Positions 35,284 to 43,814 of a stretch of 64,000 bases of DNA are shown in pieces; the first letter of the stretch is position 1; each line of letters starts with the position of its first letter. Below the pieces are notes generated by a model. That model saw only the letters and a list, made by a program, of their open reading frames with translations, ran no database searches and was not told where the DNA came from. Source of the stretch: Hyphomonas sp. (GTDB taxonomy: Bacteria; Pseudomonadota; Alphaproteobacteria; Caulobacterales; Hyphomonadaceae); contig VMTE01000011.1 of assembly GCA_013791775.1 (NCBI GenBank), forward strand, positions 1-64,000, written 5' to 3'. The translations under genes were made by a program, and so were the position numbers.

Positions 35284-36105
35284 TCAGGGAAGAATGGCGG
35301 GAAGGGGACCGGGCGTCTGCACGCCGGTTGCCGTGTGGTCGTGGCCGTCATCATGGTTACCCGGAGCGCCGTGATCGTGGATCGGCAGGGCGAGGATGAC
35401 CAGCGCAAACACCACGCCCGCACCCAGCGCGCCCAACCCGCGGGCCGGGGACACCTCGATCAGCGGCTGCATCATCGGCCCGGTTGCCACATAGATCAGC
35501 AATCCGGCCGAAATGGCATAGAGCGCGGCAATGGTGCCGGCGCCCAGACTGGTCACGAACAGGCCTGAGACCAGCGCGCCCAGCGGCGTCGTCGCGGCCG
35601 CCGCTACAAAGGCCCAGACCAGCGCTTCCCTGACCCTGAACCCGTGCCTGGACAGGATGGCGAAGGCGATGATGCCCTCGGCAAACTCATGCAGGGTCAG
35701 CCCCAGCGCCGCATATACGCCGGACTGGAAACTGGCCGCGAAGGAGACCGAATAGATCACGCCGTCGAAGAAGGAATGGATCGCCACCGCGATCAGCGGC
35801 GTGAAAGCCAGAGCCCGCGAATGGCCGGGGCGCTCCGGAAAAAAGGTGCGCATGGTGAAGCTGAGCAGCAGACCGGCAAAGAATCCGCCCAGCAGGAACG
35901 GGCCGGCGCCTTTCCGGGACGACATGGCCTCGGGCACGATATGCAGCAGGCTGATCGTGATCAGCATACCGGCCGCCGACAGGGCAAACAGGCCGGACTG
36001 GCGGGCCGACCATTCGCTGCGCGTTGCGACCGCCGCCAGTCCCAGCGTCGTCACCAGCGCGGCGAGCATGCCAAAGGAAACGGAGGCCTGCAGGGAGAAT
36101 GGCAT
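35284..36105 (-). CDS. ZIP family metal transporter
   Basis: A 273-residue, eight-TM ZIP transporter that would bring zinc (or another divalent metal) into the cytoplasm. Metal-site helices are recognisable as AVAIHSFFDGVIYSVSF (TM4) and LTLHEFAEGIIAFAI (TM5), with the HxxxD and HEFxEG patterns. The C-terminal tail is His-rich (PIHDHGAPGNHDDGHDH), a likely metal-sensing or chaperoning tail. It is divergent from the DUF2796/ABC zinc operon, with a Zur-like site in between, so it is probably induced when zinc is low. Confidence 0.9.
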   Translation of the reverse strand: MPFSLQASVSFGMLAALVTTLGLAAVATRSEWSARQSGLFALSAAGMLITISLLHIVPEAMSSRKGAGPFLLGGFFAGLLLSFTMRTFFPERPGHSRALAFTPLIAVAIHSFFDGVIYSVSFAASFQSGVYAALGLTLHEFAEGIIAFAILSRHGFRVREALVWAFVAAAATTPLGALVSGLFVTSLGAGTIAALYAISAGLLIYVATGPMMQPLIEVSPARGLGALGAGVVFALVILALPIHDHGAPGNHDDGHDHTATGVQTPGPLPAILP

Positions 36106-36174
36106 TCAGGGGTTCAAATCCAGTTGGCAACGGCGCTAAATGACGCCCGGTGGGAACCGGAAGGCGCTTGATGT

Positions 36175-36192
36175 AAGTGTTATAATGTTTCA
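36175..36192. promoter_or_regulatory. Candidate Zur box in the divergent ZIP / zinc-ABC promoter
   Basis: AAGTGTTATAATGTTTCA agrees at about 14 of 18 positions with the E. coli znu Zur site as I remember it (AAATGTTATAATATCACA). It lies 70 bp upstream of the ZIP gene and 73 bp upstream of the DUF2796 gene, where it could control both. Confidence 0.6.
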
Positions 36193-36264
36193 ATATGAAG
36201 TTGGCGAGCGGATTTTTCCAGCCCCGCCCTGTGCACCCCGACACCCCGGCCTGGAGCCTTGCAG

Positions 36265-36870
36265 ATGAGCCATATCCCGTCCCGAACCTTGGGCGCCGTG
36301 CTGGGCGCGGCCCTGCTGCTGGCAGCCTGCAGCGCGAAGGAGCCGGCCTCGCCCGCGCCGGTCGGACCGGACGCCCCCGCCGAAGCCGCCGGCGCGGCGG
36401 ACGGGCACGCCGATGAGGCGGCCGAAGGCTCGGAACACGGCCACGACGGTGAAGAGGAAGCGGCGGGCGGCAGTCCGCATGTGCACGGCCTTGCCGATCT
36501 CGCCATCACCCGTGAGGGCAACCAGCTGCTGGGCGAGCTGATCACCCCGATGGCCAATCTCGGGCTGTCCGAGGCGGACGGCGCCTATTCCGATGTGGTG
36601 CTTGCCGAACTCGGCGGCCTGGTCGAGATTTCCGGCGGCGAGTGCACGGCCGGCGTGCCTGATCCGGGGGCCGATACGTCGAGCGGGCATGCCGACGGCA
36701 TCGTTCACTTCACCTGGACCTGCGCCAGGCCGGACGCCGTGACGGCCATCCGCTTTGCCGGTTTCGAAGCGTTCCCCTCGTTCGAGAAAGTGGGCACGAT
36801 CTACATCACCGAGACCGAGCAGAAGGCGGGCGACCTGACGCCCGCTTCGCCCGAGCTGTCGCTGAAATAG
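36265..36870 (+). CDS. Zinc-binding lipoprotein, DUF2796/ZrgA family
   Basis: A 201-residue lipoprotein (lipobox LAAC, Cys22) with a His/Glu/Asp-rich linker (DGHADEAAEGSEHGHDGEEE) and then HVHGLADLAI at residue 72. This matches the HVHGxAxLxIAxEGNxL start of the DUF2796 domain found in ZrgA of Vibrio cholerae and PA4063 of Pseudomonas. It would capture zinc in the periplasm and pass it to the ABC transporter encoded next. The start at 36265 has GGAG 8 nt upstream. It is first of four genes in one direction. Expected control is Zur (see 36175). Confidence 0.85.
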   Translation: MSHIPSRTLGAVLGAALLLAACSAKEPASPAPVGPDAPAEAAGAADGHADEAAEGSEHGHDGEEEAAGGSPHVHGLADLAITREGNQLLGELITPMANLGLSEADGAYSDVVLAELGGLVEISGGECTAGVPDPGADTSSGHADGIVHFTWTCARPDAVTAIRFAGFEAFPSFEKVGTIYITETEQKAGDLTPASPELSLK

Positions 36871-36877
36871 TCCGCGC

Positions 36878-37573
36878 ATGAGCGAGAAGATCATCGAGGT
36901 TCACGGGCTCGGCTTTGCCTGGAAACAGGGGCTGCAGGTTCTGGACATTCCGGAATTCAGCGTCGATGCGGGCGAACGCGTCTTCCTGCGCGGGCCGTCC
37001 GGTTCCGGCAAGTCCACTTTGCTCGGCCTGATCGCCGGCGTGCTCGCGCCCCAGACCGGCACCATCCGCGTGCTCGGCGAAGACATGGCCCGGCTCTCGG
37101 CCGCGCGGCGGGATCGTCTGCGGGCGGATCATGTCGGCGTGATCTTCCAGATGTTCAATCTCGTGCCGTATCTTTCGGTGACCGGGAACGTGCTCCTGCC
37201 GCTGCGTTTCTCGTCAGCCCGCCGAAAGGCGGCCGGCAGTGATGCAGACGGGGAGGCGCGCCGCCTGCTCGCCCGCCTCGGCCTGGAGGACGAACAGCTT
37301 CTGAAGCGCCGCGTGTCGGATCTCTCAGTCGGCCAGCAACAGCGCGTGGCCGCCGCCCGCGCCCTGATCGGCGCGCCGAAGCTGATCATCGCCGACGAGC
37401 CGACCTCGGCGCTGGACGCCGATGCGCGCGACCGGTTCATCGCGCTCCTGTCCGAAGAGGTGACCCGCTCCGGCGCCAGCCTCCTGTTTGTCAGCCATGA
37501 CCGCAGCCTCGCGCCGCTGTTCACGCGCGCAGTCGATCTCGCCGCCATCAACCGCGTGGGGGTCAGCGCATGA
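36878..37573 (+). CDS. ABC transporter ATP-binding protein (zinc importer ZrgC/PA4064-like)
   Basis: A 231-residue ABC ATPase of the LolD/MacB type. Walker A is GPSGSGKST near residues 38-46, the signature LSVGQQQRVAAARA and Walker B LIIADEPTSALD. LolD-like ATPases energise transporters with FtsX-type permeases. The next gene overlaps it by 4 bp (ATGA at 37570) and encodes such a permease. With the DUF2796 lipoprotein 7 bp upstream, the operon fits the ZrgABC/PA4063-PA4066/ZnuGHI zinc uptake type. Confidence 0.88.
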   Translation: MSEKIIEVHGLGFAWKQGLQVLDIPEFSVDAGERVFLRGPSGSGKSTLLGLIAGVLAPQTGTIRVLGEDMARLSAARRDRLRADHVGVIFQMFNLVPYLSVTGNVLLPLRFSSARRKAAGSDADGEARRLLARLGLEDEQLLKRRVSDLSVGQQQRVAAARALIGAPKLIIADEPTSALDADARDRFIALLSEEVTRSGASLLFVSHDRSLAPLFTRAVDLAAINRVGVSA

Positions 37574-38838
37574 GCGCGCTTTTCTCGCTCGCCTGGCAGA
37601 GCCTGCTCAACCGCCGGGGCTCGGTCATCCTCACCATCGTCGCGGTGGCGTTGTCGGTCGCGCTCTTCCTCGGGGTCGAGAAGGCCCGCAGCGGGGCGCG
37701 TGAAGGCTTCGACAACACGATCTCGGGCACTGAACTGATCGTCGGGGCGCCGACCGGTTCGGTCAACCTGCTGCTCTATTCGGTCTTCCGGATGGGTAAT
37801 GCCACGGCCGAAGTCACCTGGCCGACTTACCAGAAGATCGCAGCGCGCGAGGATGTTGCCTGGACCGTCCCGATCGCCCTCGGCGACAGCCACCGGGGCT
37901 TCCGCGTGATGGGCACGACGCAAGGCTATTTCGACCATTACAAGTTCGGCGGCGGTCAGTCGCTCGCCTTTGCCGAAGGCCGTCCGTTCGACGACCTGTT
38001 CGATGCCGTCATCGGCGCGGACGTCGCGCGCGAACTTGGCTACACGCCGGAGACACCGCTCGTTCTGTCGCACGGTCTCGGCAGCGCCGAACTGGGCGCC
38101 GGGCACGAGAACCGGCCGTTCCGCGTCGCCGGGATCCTGAAGCCGACCGGCACGCCCGTGGACCGCACGGTGCATGTCTCGCTCGAAGCGATCACCGCCA
38201 TCCATGTCGGCTGGGAAACCGGCGCCAAGAACCCGCTGTCGGATTCGATTTCCGAAGACATGATCCGCTCGTTCGATCTGACACCCAGAACTGTCACCGC
38301 CATCTTCGTCGGCCTGAAAAGCCGGGGCAGCCTTCTGCGGACCCAGCGCGACATCAACACCAACCGGGGCGAACCGCTGATGGCGATCATCCCCGGTCAG
38401 GCGCTGGCCGAGCTGTGGAATGTCACCGCCGTGGCCGAGCGCGCGCTGCTGGCGGTTTCCGCCTTCGTCATCGCGGTCGGGCTCGTCTCGATCCTGACCT
38501 CGATCCTCACCAGCCTCAACGAGCGGCGCCGTGAAATGTCGATCCTCAGGGCGACCGGCGCCCGGCCGCACCACGTCTTCCTGCTGCTGGTGTTCGAGGC
38601 AGGCCTTGTCGGCTTTCTCGGCGCCGCGCTGGGGATCGTGCTGGTGCACGCCCTGATCGGCGTGCTCGCCCCGATGCTGCAATCCCAGTACGGCGTCTCG
38701 TTCGGGGTCCGCTTACCGGGCCTTGTGGACCTCGCCGTTCTGGGCGCCGTCACGACGGCCTCGCTGCTGATCGGGGCCATCCCGGCGCTCACCGCCATGC
38801 GGCGCTCCCTCGCAGACGGCCTCAGTGTGCGGCTGTAA
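37570..38838 (+). CDS. FtsX-like ABC permease of the zinc-uptake operon
   Basis: A 422-residue permease with the MacB/FtsX layout: one N-terminal TM (about 15-35), a periplasmic domain of about 240 residues, and three C-terminal TM segments (about 290-415, containing LNERRREMSILRATGARP, the coupling loop typical of FtsX proteins). It starts inside the ATPase stop (ATGA overlap), so translation is coupled. It is the inner-membrane partner of the ATPase. Confidence 0.88.
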   Translation: MSALFSLAWQSLLNRRGSVILTIVAVALSVALFLGVEKARSGAREGFDNTISGTELIVGAPTGSVNLLLYSVFRMGNATAEVTWPTYQKIAAREDVAWTVPIALGDSHRGFRVMGTTQGYFDHYKFGGGQSLAFAEGRPFDDLFDAVIGADVARELGYTPETPLVLSHGLGSAELGAGHENRPFRVAGILKPTGTPVDRTVHVSLEAITAIHVGWETGAKNPLSDSISEDMIRSFDLTPRTVTAIFVGLKSRGSLLRTQRDINTNRGEPLMAIIPGQALAELWNVTAVAERALLAVSAFVIAVGLVSILTSILTSLNERRREMSILRATGARPHHVFLLLVFEAGLVGFLGAALGIVLVHALIGVLAPMLQSQYGVSFGVRLPGLVDLAVLGAVTTASLLIGAIPALTAMRRSLADGLSVRL

Positions 38839-38891
38839 GTCATGGCTATTGGCTCTGGCGTCCGGCGTGCCGGACACTTAAATTGGAAAAC

Positions 38892-39659
38892 ATGATGAAA
38901 ACACTTCACGTCTCCGCCCTCGCTGCCACCCTGATGCTCGCCCTTGCGGCCTGCGGAGCCTCCCCGTCCACCGGGACGGCCGATGCGGCCCCCGCTGCCG
39001 GCACCGCCCCCGCCGAGGTTGCCGCAAGCGCTGCAGCGCCGGCTGAAACTGCGCCGGTCACCGTCGCTCAGGTAACGTCCGGTCCGCAGGTCGGCGACAA
39101 GATCGGTGAAACCGCCGCAGACCGCGCCGCTGCCCGCGAAGCCAAGGCCGCCGAGCGCGAAGCCCAGACCAAGAAGAAAGACGCCGAACTCGCCGCCAAG
39201 GGCGTCAAGCGGATCGGCTGGGAAGACCTGATGCCGGAAGGGGAGGAGGAACGTCTCGCCCAGATGTACCAGGCACAGATGTCGATGCTCTATTCCGGCG
39301 CCGGTGTCTCGGAAGGCTCGGCCGCAGATTCGGCCGTGCAGATCGGCACCTTCAACACCGTGAAGGCGCTCAACGGCACCAGGATCCGCATTCCCGGCTA
39401 CACCGTGCCGTTCGAATACGGCGCCGATGCGCAGATCAAGGAATTCCTGCTGGTGCCGTATTTCGGCGCCTGTATCCACTCGCCGCCGCCGCCGCCGAAC
39501 CAGACCGTGTTCGTGATGGCCGACACGCCGATCAAGATGAAGGATCTCGCCCAGGCCGTCTGGATCGAAGGCACGATCTACACCCAGACGCAGCAGAGCG
39601 AACTGGCGGACGCGGCCTATACGATCAAGCTCGAGTCCATTGAGGCCTACGAGTATTGA
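38892..39659 (+). CDS. DUF3299 lipoprotein of the zinc operon
   Basis: A 255-residue lipoprotein (MKTLHVSALAATLMLALAACG, lipobox LAAC) with an Ala/Pro-rich linker and a basic coiled stretch (REAKAAEREAQTKKK). A C-terminal DUF3299 domain follows, recognised by IPGYTVPFEY and PYFGACIHSPPPPPNQ. The cysteine and histidine of GACIH are conserved in the family and are candidate metal ligands. DUF3299 genes regularly sit next to DUF2796 and MacB-type zinc ABC genes (for example PA4066), but their role is not established. The start is ATG 38892 or 38895. A 53-bp gap follows the permease, and it ends before soxR on the other strand. Confidence 0.82.
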   Translation: MMKTLHVSALAATLMLALAACGASPSTGTADAAPAAGTAPAEVAASAAAPAETAPVTVAQVTSGPQVGDKIGETAADRAAAREAKAAEREAQTKKKDAELAAKGVKRIGWEDLMPEGEEERLAQMYQAQMSMLYSGAGVSEGSAADSAVQIGTFNTVKALNGTRIRIPGYTVPFEYGADAQIKEFLLVPYFGACIHSPPPPPNQTVFVMADTPIKMKDLAQAVWIEGTIYTQTQQSELADAAYTIKLESIEAYEY

Positions 39660-39682
39660 CGCACGGCGGCTCCCGGCCGCGT

Positions 39683-40138
39683 TCAGCGGTCCGGGTTCTC
39701 GCCCATCAGGTAGCGCGGTCCGGCGCCCGTTGACGCGGCCCGGTCGCCCGCATTGTAGAGCGCGCATTTCTTCAGCGAGAGGCAGCCGCAGCCGATGCAG
39801 CCGTCGAGCCGGTTGCGCACCTGCGTCAGCGCGGCGATCTGTTCATCAAGCGATGCCCGGATCGACCGGCTGATCCGCGCCCAGTCCCCGGCGGTCGGCG
39901 TGCGCCCGCTCGGCAGTTTGTTCAGTTCCGCCGATATGTCCTCGATCGTCAGGCCCAGCTGCTGCGCAATCCGGATGAAGGAGAGGCGCCGGATATCGGC
40001 CCTCCGGAACCGGCGCTGCCCGCCGGGGCTGCGCACCGGCGCAATCAGGCCCCGGGCTTCGTAGAACCGGATCGCCGATACCGACAGGCCGGTCCGCGCC
40101 GCCATGTCGCCGATCAGCATCACGTCATCCGCACGCAT
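39683..40138 (-). CDS. soxR: Redox-sensing regulator SoxR (MerR family, 2Fe-2S)
   Basis: A 151-residue MerR-type activator that senses redox-active compounds through a [2Fe-2S] cluster. The N-terminal HTH (SAIRFYEARGLIAP) and dimerisation helix are followed by Cys114, Cys117, Cys119 and Cys125 in CIGCGCLSLKKC, the exact CX2CXCX5C pattern of SoxR. GGAG lies 7 nt before ATG 40138. It is divergent from a VOC-family gene, with a SoxR box between them, so it probably controls that gene and itself. There is no soxS, as expected outside enterics. Confidence 0.95.
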   Translation of the reverse strand: MRADDVMLIGDMAARTGLSVSAIRFYEARGLIAPVRSPGGQRRFRRADIRRLSFIRIAQQLGLTIEDISAELNKLPSGRTPTAGDWARISRSIRASLDEQIAALTQVRNRLDGCIGCGCLSLKKCALYNAGDRAASTGAGPRYLMGENPDR

Positions 40139-40163
40139 GAATTTTCTCCGCTTCAGGGCTTGA

Positions 40164-40181
40164 CCTCAATCTAGGTTGAGG
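40164..40181. promoter_or_regulatory. SoxR box between soxR and the VOC-family gene
   Basis: CCTCAATCTAGGTTGAGG is an 18-bp palindrome with the arms CCTCAA/TTGAGG of the SoxR recognition sequence. A TTGACC (40160-40165) overlapping its left edge could be the -35 of the VOC gene, consistent with the long spacers of MerR-type promoters. Confidence 0.85.
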
Positions 40182-40233
40182 TTGCAGAAGGCGTGCGTCA
40201 ACCCTTCGGACAATCAGAAAAGGAGTTCGGGAC

Positions 40234-40620
40234 ATGACGCAGGTGAGGCTTGAACACGTGAACATCTCGGTCAGCGATCCGGCGCGCACGGCGCAGATGC
40301 TGGTGGATCTGTTCGGCTGGAAAATCCGCTGGCAGGGACCGGCCCAGTCGGGCGGCTTTACGATCCATGTCGGTTCGGACACGGACTATCTCGCGGTCTA
40401 TGCCGAGATGCCCCAACCGGGCGCGCGGGCCGGGTTCCGGAAGGGCGCGCCGCTCAACCATGTCGGCATCGAGGTCGGAGATCTGGACGGTGTCGAGCGC
40501 CGGGTCATCGCCCGGGGCCTCGTGCCGTTCAGCCACGGCGACTACGAGCCGGGCCGGCGCTTCTATTTCTTCGACCCGGACGGAATCGAGTACGAAGTGG
40601 TCAGCTACGCGAAGGCGTGA
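40234..40620 (+). CDS. Glyoxalase/VOC superfamily protein, likely SoxR target
   Basis: A 128-residue protein with the two-beta-alpha-beta-beta-beta VOC fold. It has VRLEHVNISVSDPARTAQML at the N-terminus, NHVGIEVGDLDGVE in the middle, and the metal-type GRRFYFFDPDGIEYEVV at the C-terminus. This matches glyoxalase I and antibiotic-resistance dioxygenase-like proteins; the actual reaction is unknown. It is divergent from soxR across a SoxR box, suggesting a role in handling redox-active or electrophilic compounds. The ribosome site AAAGGAG is strong. Confidence 0.85.
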   Translation: MTQVRLEHVNISVSDPARTAQMLVDLFGWKIRWQGPAQSGGFTIHVGSDTDYLAVYAEMPQPGARAGFRKGAPLNHVGIEVGDLDGVERRVIARGLVPFSHGDYEPGRRFYFFDPDGIEYEVVSYAKA

Positions 40621-40682
40621 GGGAAAATCAGCCCTGAGTCCGGTTCAGGCGCGGCTGGCCGCGTGGAACCTGCTGAGAAATA

Positions 40683-40708
40683 AAAGAAGGGCGGCCGTTT
40701 GGCCGCCC
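40683..40708 (-). terminator. Rho-independent terminator after mscL
   Basis: On the minus strand GGGCGGCC-AAAC-GGCCGCCC (stem 8 bp, 40689-40708) is followed by TTCTTTTATTTC. It lies about 80 nt past the MscL stop and also marks the end of the convergent VOC gene. Confidence 0.8.
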
Positions 40709-40788
40709 CTCACTACTCTACTCGGGTACTCTACTGTTCACGAGAATGCAGGTGTAATCCCTAACACAGCGTGAACGACGTGACGCAA

Positions 40789-41199
40789 TCAGCTCTGCTT
40801 GGCGAGCAGGTTGCGAATTTCTTCCAGCAGCACTTCCTGGCGTGGCGGGGGCGGCGGCGGGGCGGCTTCCTCGGCCTTCTTCATCGTATTCATGCCCTTG
40901 ATCAGCAGGAACATCACGAAGGCGACAATGATGAAGGAAATCAGCGCGCTCAGGAAGGCGCCGAGATCGACGACGGCGGCAGGCCGGGTGACTTCGCCGG
41001 CGGCGTCCACCACGGCAGGCGAGATCGTGTAAGTCAGCGCCGACAGGTCGATGCCGCCCATGACCGGTGCCAGCACCGGCAGGAAGACGCCCTGGATGAA
41101 GGCGGTCACAACGGTTGCGAACGCGCCGCCCATGACAAAGCCGACGGCCATGTCGATGAGGTTGCCCTTCATCGCGAACTCTTTGAATTCCTTGAGCAT
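40789..41199 (-). CDS. mscL: Large-conductance mechanosensitive channel MscL
   Basis: A 136-residue pentameric channel subunit that opens under hypo-osmotic shock. The N-terminal helix and TM1 are MLKEFKEFAMKGNLIDMAVG followed by FVMGGAFATVVTAF; TM2 contains FLSALISFIIVAFVMFLLIK. The C-terminal helix KEEAAPPPPPPRQ-like linker and EVLLEEIRNLLAK bundle are typical. AGGGGAA just upstream supports ATG 41199. Confidence 0.95.
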   Translation of the reverse strand: MLKEFKEFAMKGNLIDMAVGFVMGGAFATVVTAFIQGVFLPVLAPVMGGIDLSALTYTISPAVVDAAGEVTRPAAVVDLGAFLSALISFIIVAFVMFLLIKGMNTMKKAEEAAPPPPPPRQEVLLEEIRNLLAKQS

Positions 41200-41310
41200 A
41201 TTTTCCCCTTTTGTGCGAGCCCGTTTGCCCAAAAGCTACAAGGTCAGATTGCGGGGTTTGTCCCGGGCGTCAAGCGCACTTGCCATGAAGATGGCGCCAC
41301 GAACACGGCC

Positions 41311-41610
41311 CTACCGGGCTTCCGGATCGTCGCCGCCGTTCACCCGGGCGCGCAATTCCTTGCCCGCCTTGAAGAAGGGAACGGCCTTGGCGGGCACCTT
41401 CACAGGCTCGCCGGTGCGGGGGTTTCGTCCTCTGCGCGCATCCCGCTTGCGGACCGAAAAGGCGCCGAATCCGCGCAGCTCCACCCGGTCGCCGCGCGAC
41501 AGGGCATTGCCGATCTCGTCCAATACCACATTGACGACCTTCTCCACGTCTTCGTGACGCAGATGCGGATATTCGACCGCGAGCTTATCGATGAGTTGGG
41601 ACTTCAGCAT
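41311..41610 (-). CDS. ihfB: Integration host factor beta subunit
   Basis: A 99-residue HU/IHF-family DNA-bending protein. The N-terminus [17 protein letters not shown] and the [15 protein letters not shown] helix, then [20 protein letters not shown] with the minor-groove beta arm, identify the IHF beta subunit. The order rpsA-ihfB is widely conserved, and here ihfB lies about 100 bp after rpsA on the same strand. I use ATG 41610; the frame extends upstream but without family support. Confidence 0.92.
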   Translation of the reverse strand: MLKSQLIDKLAVEYPHLRHEDVEKVVNVVLDEIGNALSRGDRVELRGFGAFSVRKRDARRGRNPRTGEPVKVPAKAVPFFKAGKELRARVNGGDDPEAR

Positions 41611-41707
41611 CCTGTTGATAATAAACGCATTTGCGGCGGGAGCGCTAGGCCCCCGCCGCAAACATTGCTTGAATTTTAGATAGGCCCCGTTGCGGGGACT
41701 ACCGGTG

Positions 41708-43684
41708 TCAGCCTTCGGACATCAGGCTTTCGGCCTGGCCCTTCCAGTCGTCACGTTCCATCCGGCCCTGGAAGGCGAGCTCTTCCTCGAGGCTCGCAAC
41801 CTGGTCGGCGGACAGGGCGGCGACCTGCCAGAAGTGGAAGATGCCGGCGTCATGCAGCTTCTTCTCGAACGCCGGACCGACGCCCTTGATCTGCTTCAGG
41901 TCATCGGCGTCGCCTTGCGGGGCGGCGAGACGGCCGCGGGCATCGAGCGACTTGGAATCGCCCTTGGCAGCCGGAGCGGCCTTGGCCTTGCCCTTGGTGC
42001 CCGACGAGGCGAGCGCCGCGCCGAGGATGTCGCCGAGCGAGGCGCCGGCGTCTGCCGAGCCGTACTGGGCCACGGCTTCAGCTTCTTCGGCGATCTCGAG
42101 CGCCTTGATCGAGAGGGAGACGCGGCGCGAGGCCTTGTCCACCGTCACGACTTTCGCGTCGACCTTGTCGCCCACGGCGAAACGCTCGGGGCGTTGGTCG
42201 GCGCGGTCACGCGAGAGGTCAGACCGGCGGATGAAGGTGCGAACCGGCGGCGTGCCGAATTCGACTTCCAGGCCGCCCGAGGTCACTTCCGACACCGTAC
42301 AGGTGACGGTCGAGCCGCGCTTGATGCCGGATTCGCCAGCCGCTTCGATCGGGTCACCCGACAGTTGCTTGATGCCCAGCGAGATACGTTCCTTGTCGAC
42401 ATCGACATCCAGAACCTTCGCGGTGACACGGTCGCCCTTGGTGAAGGCTTCGATCGCCTGGTCGCCGGGCTTGTCCCACGAGATGTCGTTGATGTGCACC
42501 ATGCCGTCGAGGTCGGGGCCGAGGCCCACGAACAGGCCGAACTCGGTGATCCCGCGCACTTCGCCTTCGATTTCCGAGCCGACCGGGTGTTCGGCAAGGA
42601 AAGCGTTCCACGGATTGTCCATGGTCTGCTTGAGGCCGAGCGAGATGCGGCGCTTGTCGCTGTCCACGTCCAGCACTTCCACATCGACTTCCTGCGAGGT
42701 CGAGAGGATCTTGCCGGGGTGCACGTTCTTCTTGGTCCAGCTCATTTCGGAGACGTGGATCAGGCCTTCGACACCGTCTTCCAGCTCCACGAAGGCGCCG
42801 TAGTCGGTGATGTTGGTGACCGTGCCCTTGAGGCGGGCGCCCGACGGGTAACGCGCCGAAATATTGTCCCACGGGTCCGAACCCAGCTGTTTCATGCCGA
42901 GCGAGATACGTTGGGTTTCCGGGTTGATCTTGATGATCTGGACTTCGACTTCCTGACCGACTTCGACCACCTGAGAGGGGTGGTTGATGCGCTTGTAGGA
43001 CATGTCGGTGACGTGCAGCAGGCCGTCGATGCCGCCGAGGTCAACGAACGCACCGTAATCGGTGATGTTCTTGACGACGCCTTTGCGGACATCGCCTTCC
43101 TTCATGTCGGAGACGATTTCGGCGCGCTGTTCGGCGCGGCTCTCTTCGAGGATCGCACGGCGCGAGACAACGATGTTGCCGCGCACGCGGTCGAGCTTGA
43201 GCACGGCGAACGGCTGCACTTCGCCCATCAGCGGGCCGACATCGCGCACCGGGCGGATATCGACTTGGCTGCCGGGAAGGAAGGCGTTGACGCCGCCGAG
43301 GTCGACCGTGAAACCGCCCTTGACGCGGCCGGAGATGGCGCCTTTGACGGGCTCGCCCTTGGCAAAGCTGCGCTCCAGCTTGACCCAGCGCTCTTCGCGG
43401 CGGGCTTTCTCGCGGCTGAGGACAGCCTCGCCGAGCGCGTTCTCGATCCGGTCGAGATACACATCGACGATGTCGCCGGGGGCCGGCTGTTTGTCTTCGA
43501 GGGAGAATTCCTTGATCGGGATACGGCCTTCGGTCTTCAGGCCGATATCGACAACGATCGCGTCATTGTCGATGCGAAGGACGGTGGCCGGGATGACCTG
43601 GCCTTCCTTCATGGCGCCAGCGGCGGCCGAGCTCTCGAACATCGAGGCGAAGTCGGCGGGGGTCGGGTTCATTGATTTCGTCAT
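41708..43684 (-). CDS. rpsA: 30S ribosomal protein S1 with C-terminal helix-hairpin-helix extension
   Basis: A 658-residue S1 protein that recruits mRNA to the 30S subunit. Six S1 RNA-binding repeats span about residues 25-530, with repeated blocks such as [20 protein letters not shown] and [21 protein letters not shown]1 normally ends near residue 560-570. Here an Ala/Lys linker and a further domain follow: [40 protein letters not shown], which reads as a helix-hairpin-helix module. ATG 43684 has GGAG 7 nt upstream. It lies about 130 bp downstream of cmk, the usual alphaproteobacterial order. Confidence 0.94.
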   Translation of the reverse strand: MTKSMNPTPADFASMFESSAAAGAMKEGQVIPATVLRIDNDAIVVDIGLKTEGRIPIKEFSLEDKQPAPGDIVDVYLDRIENALGEAVLSREKARREERWVKLERSFAKGEPVKGAISGRVKGGFTVDLGGVNAFLPGSQVDIRPVRDVGPLMGEVQPFAVLKLDRVRGNIVVSRRAILEESRAEQRAEIVSDMKEGDVRKGVVKNITDYGAFVDLGGIDGLLHVTDMSYKRINHPSQVVEVGQEVEVQIIKINPETQRISLGMKQLGSDPWDNISARYPSGARLKGTVTNITDYGAFVELEDGVEGLIHVSEMSWTKKNVHPGKILSTSQEVDVEVLDVDSDKRRISLGLKQTMDNPWNAFLAEHPVGSEIEGEVRGITEFGLFVGLGPDLDGMVHINDISWDKPGDQAIEAFTKGDRVTAKVLDVDVDKERISLGIKQLSGDPIEAAGESGIKRGSTVTCTVSEVTSGGLEVEFGTPPVRTFIRRSDLSRDRADQRPERFAVGDKVDAKVVTVDKASRRVSLSIKALEIAEEAEAVAQYGSADAGASLGDILGAALASSGTKGKAKAAPAAKGDSKSLDARGRLAAPQGDADDLKQIKGVGPAFEKKLHDAGIFHFWQVAALSADQVASLEEELAFQGRMERDDWKGQAESLMSEG

Positions 43685-43814
43685 TTTGTCTCCGGGGAAG
43701 GGCGTGAATGGTTCAGAGGCAGGCGTGCACCATTGCAGCCTGCGGACATCCGGCCCCTTGGGGTGGTCTTGTTCTGTTGCGGCGCCGCCTGTTTGGATTG
43801 AGCCTTTCGGGCCC

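Noticed and set aside
41685-41697. CCCCG-TTG-CGGGG hairpin between rpsA and ihfB as a terminator
   Set aside because: The stem is only 5 bp and is not followed by a T-run on the minus strand, so it is not listed as a terminator.
41690-43675. A 661-codon plus-strand open frame
   Set aside because: It is antisense to ribosomal protein S1. Its regular repeats merely mirror the six S1 repeats.
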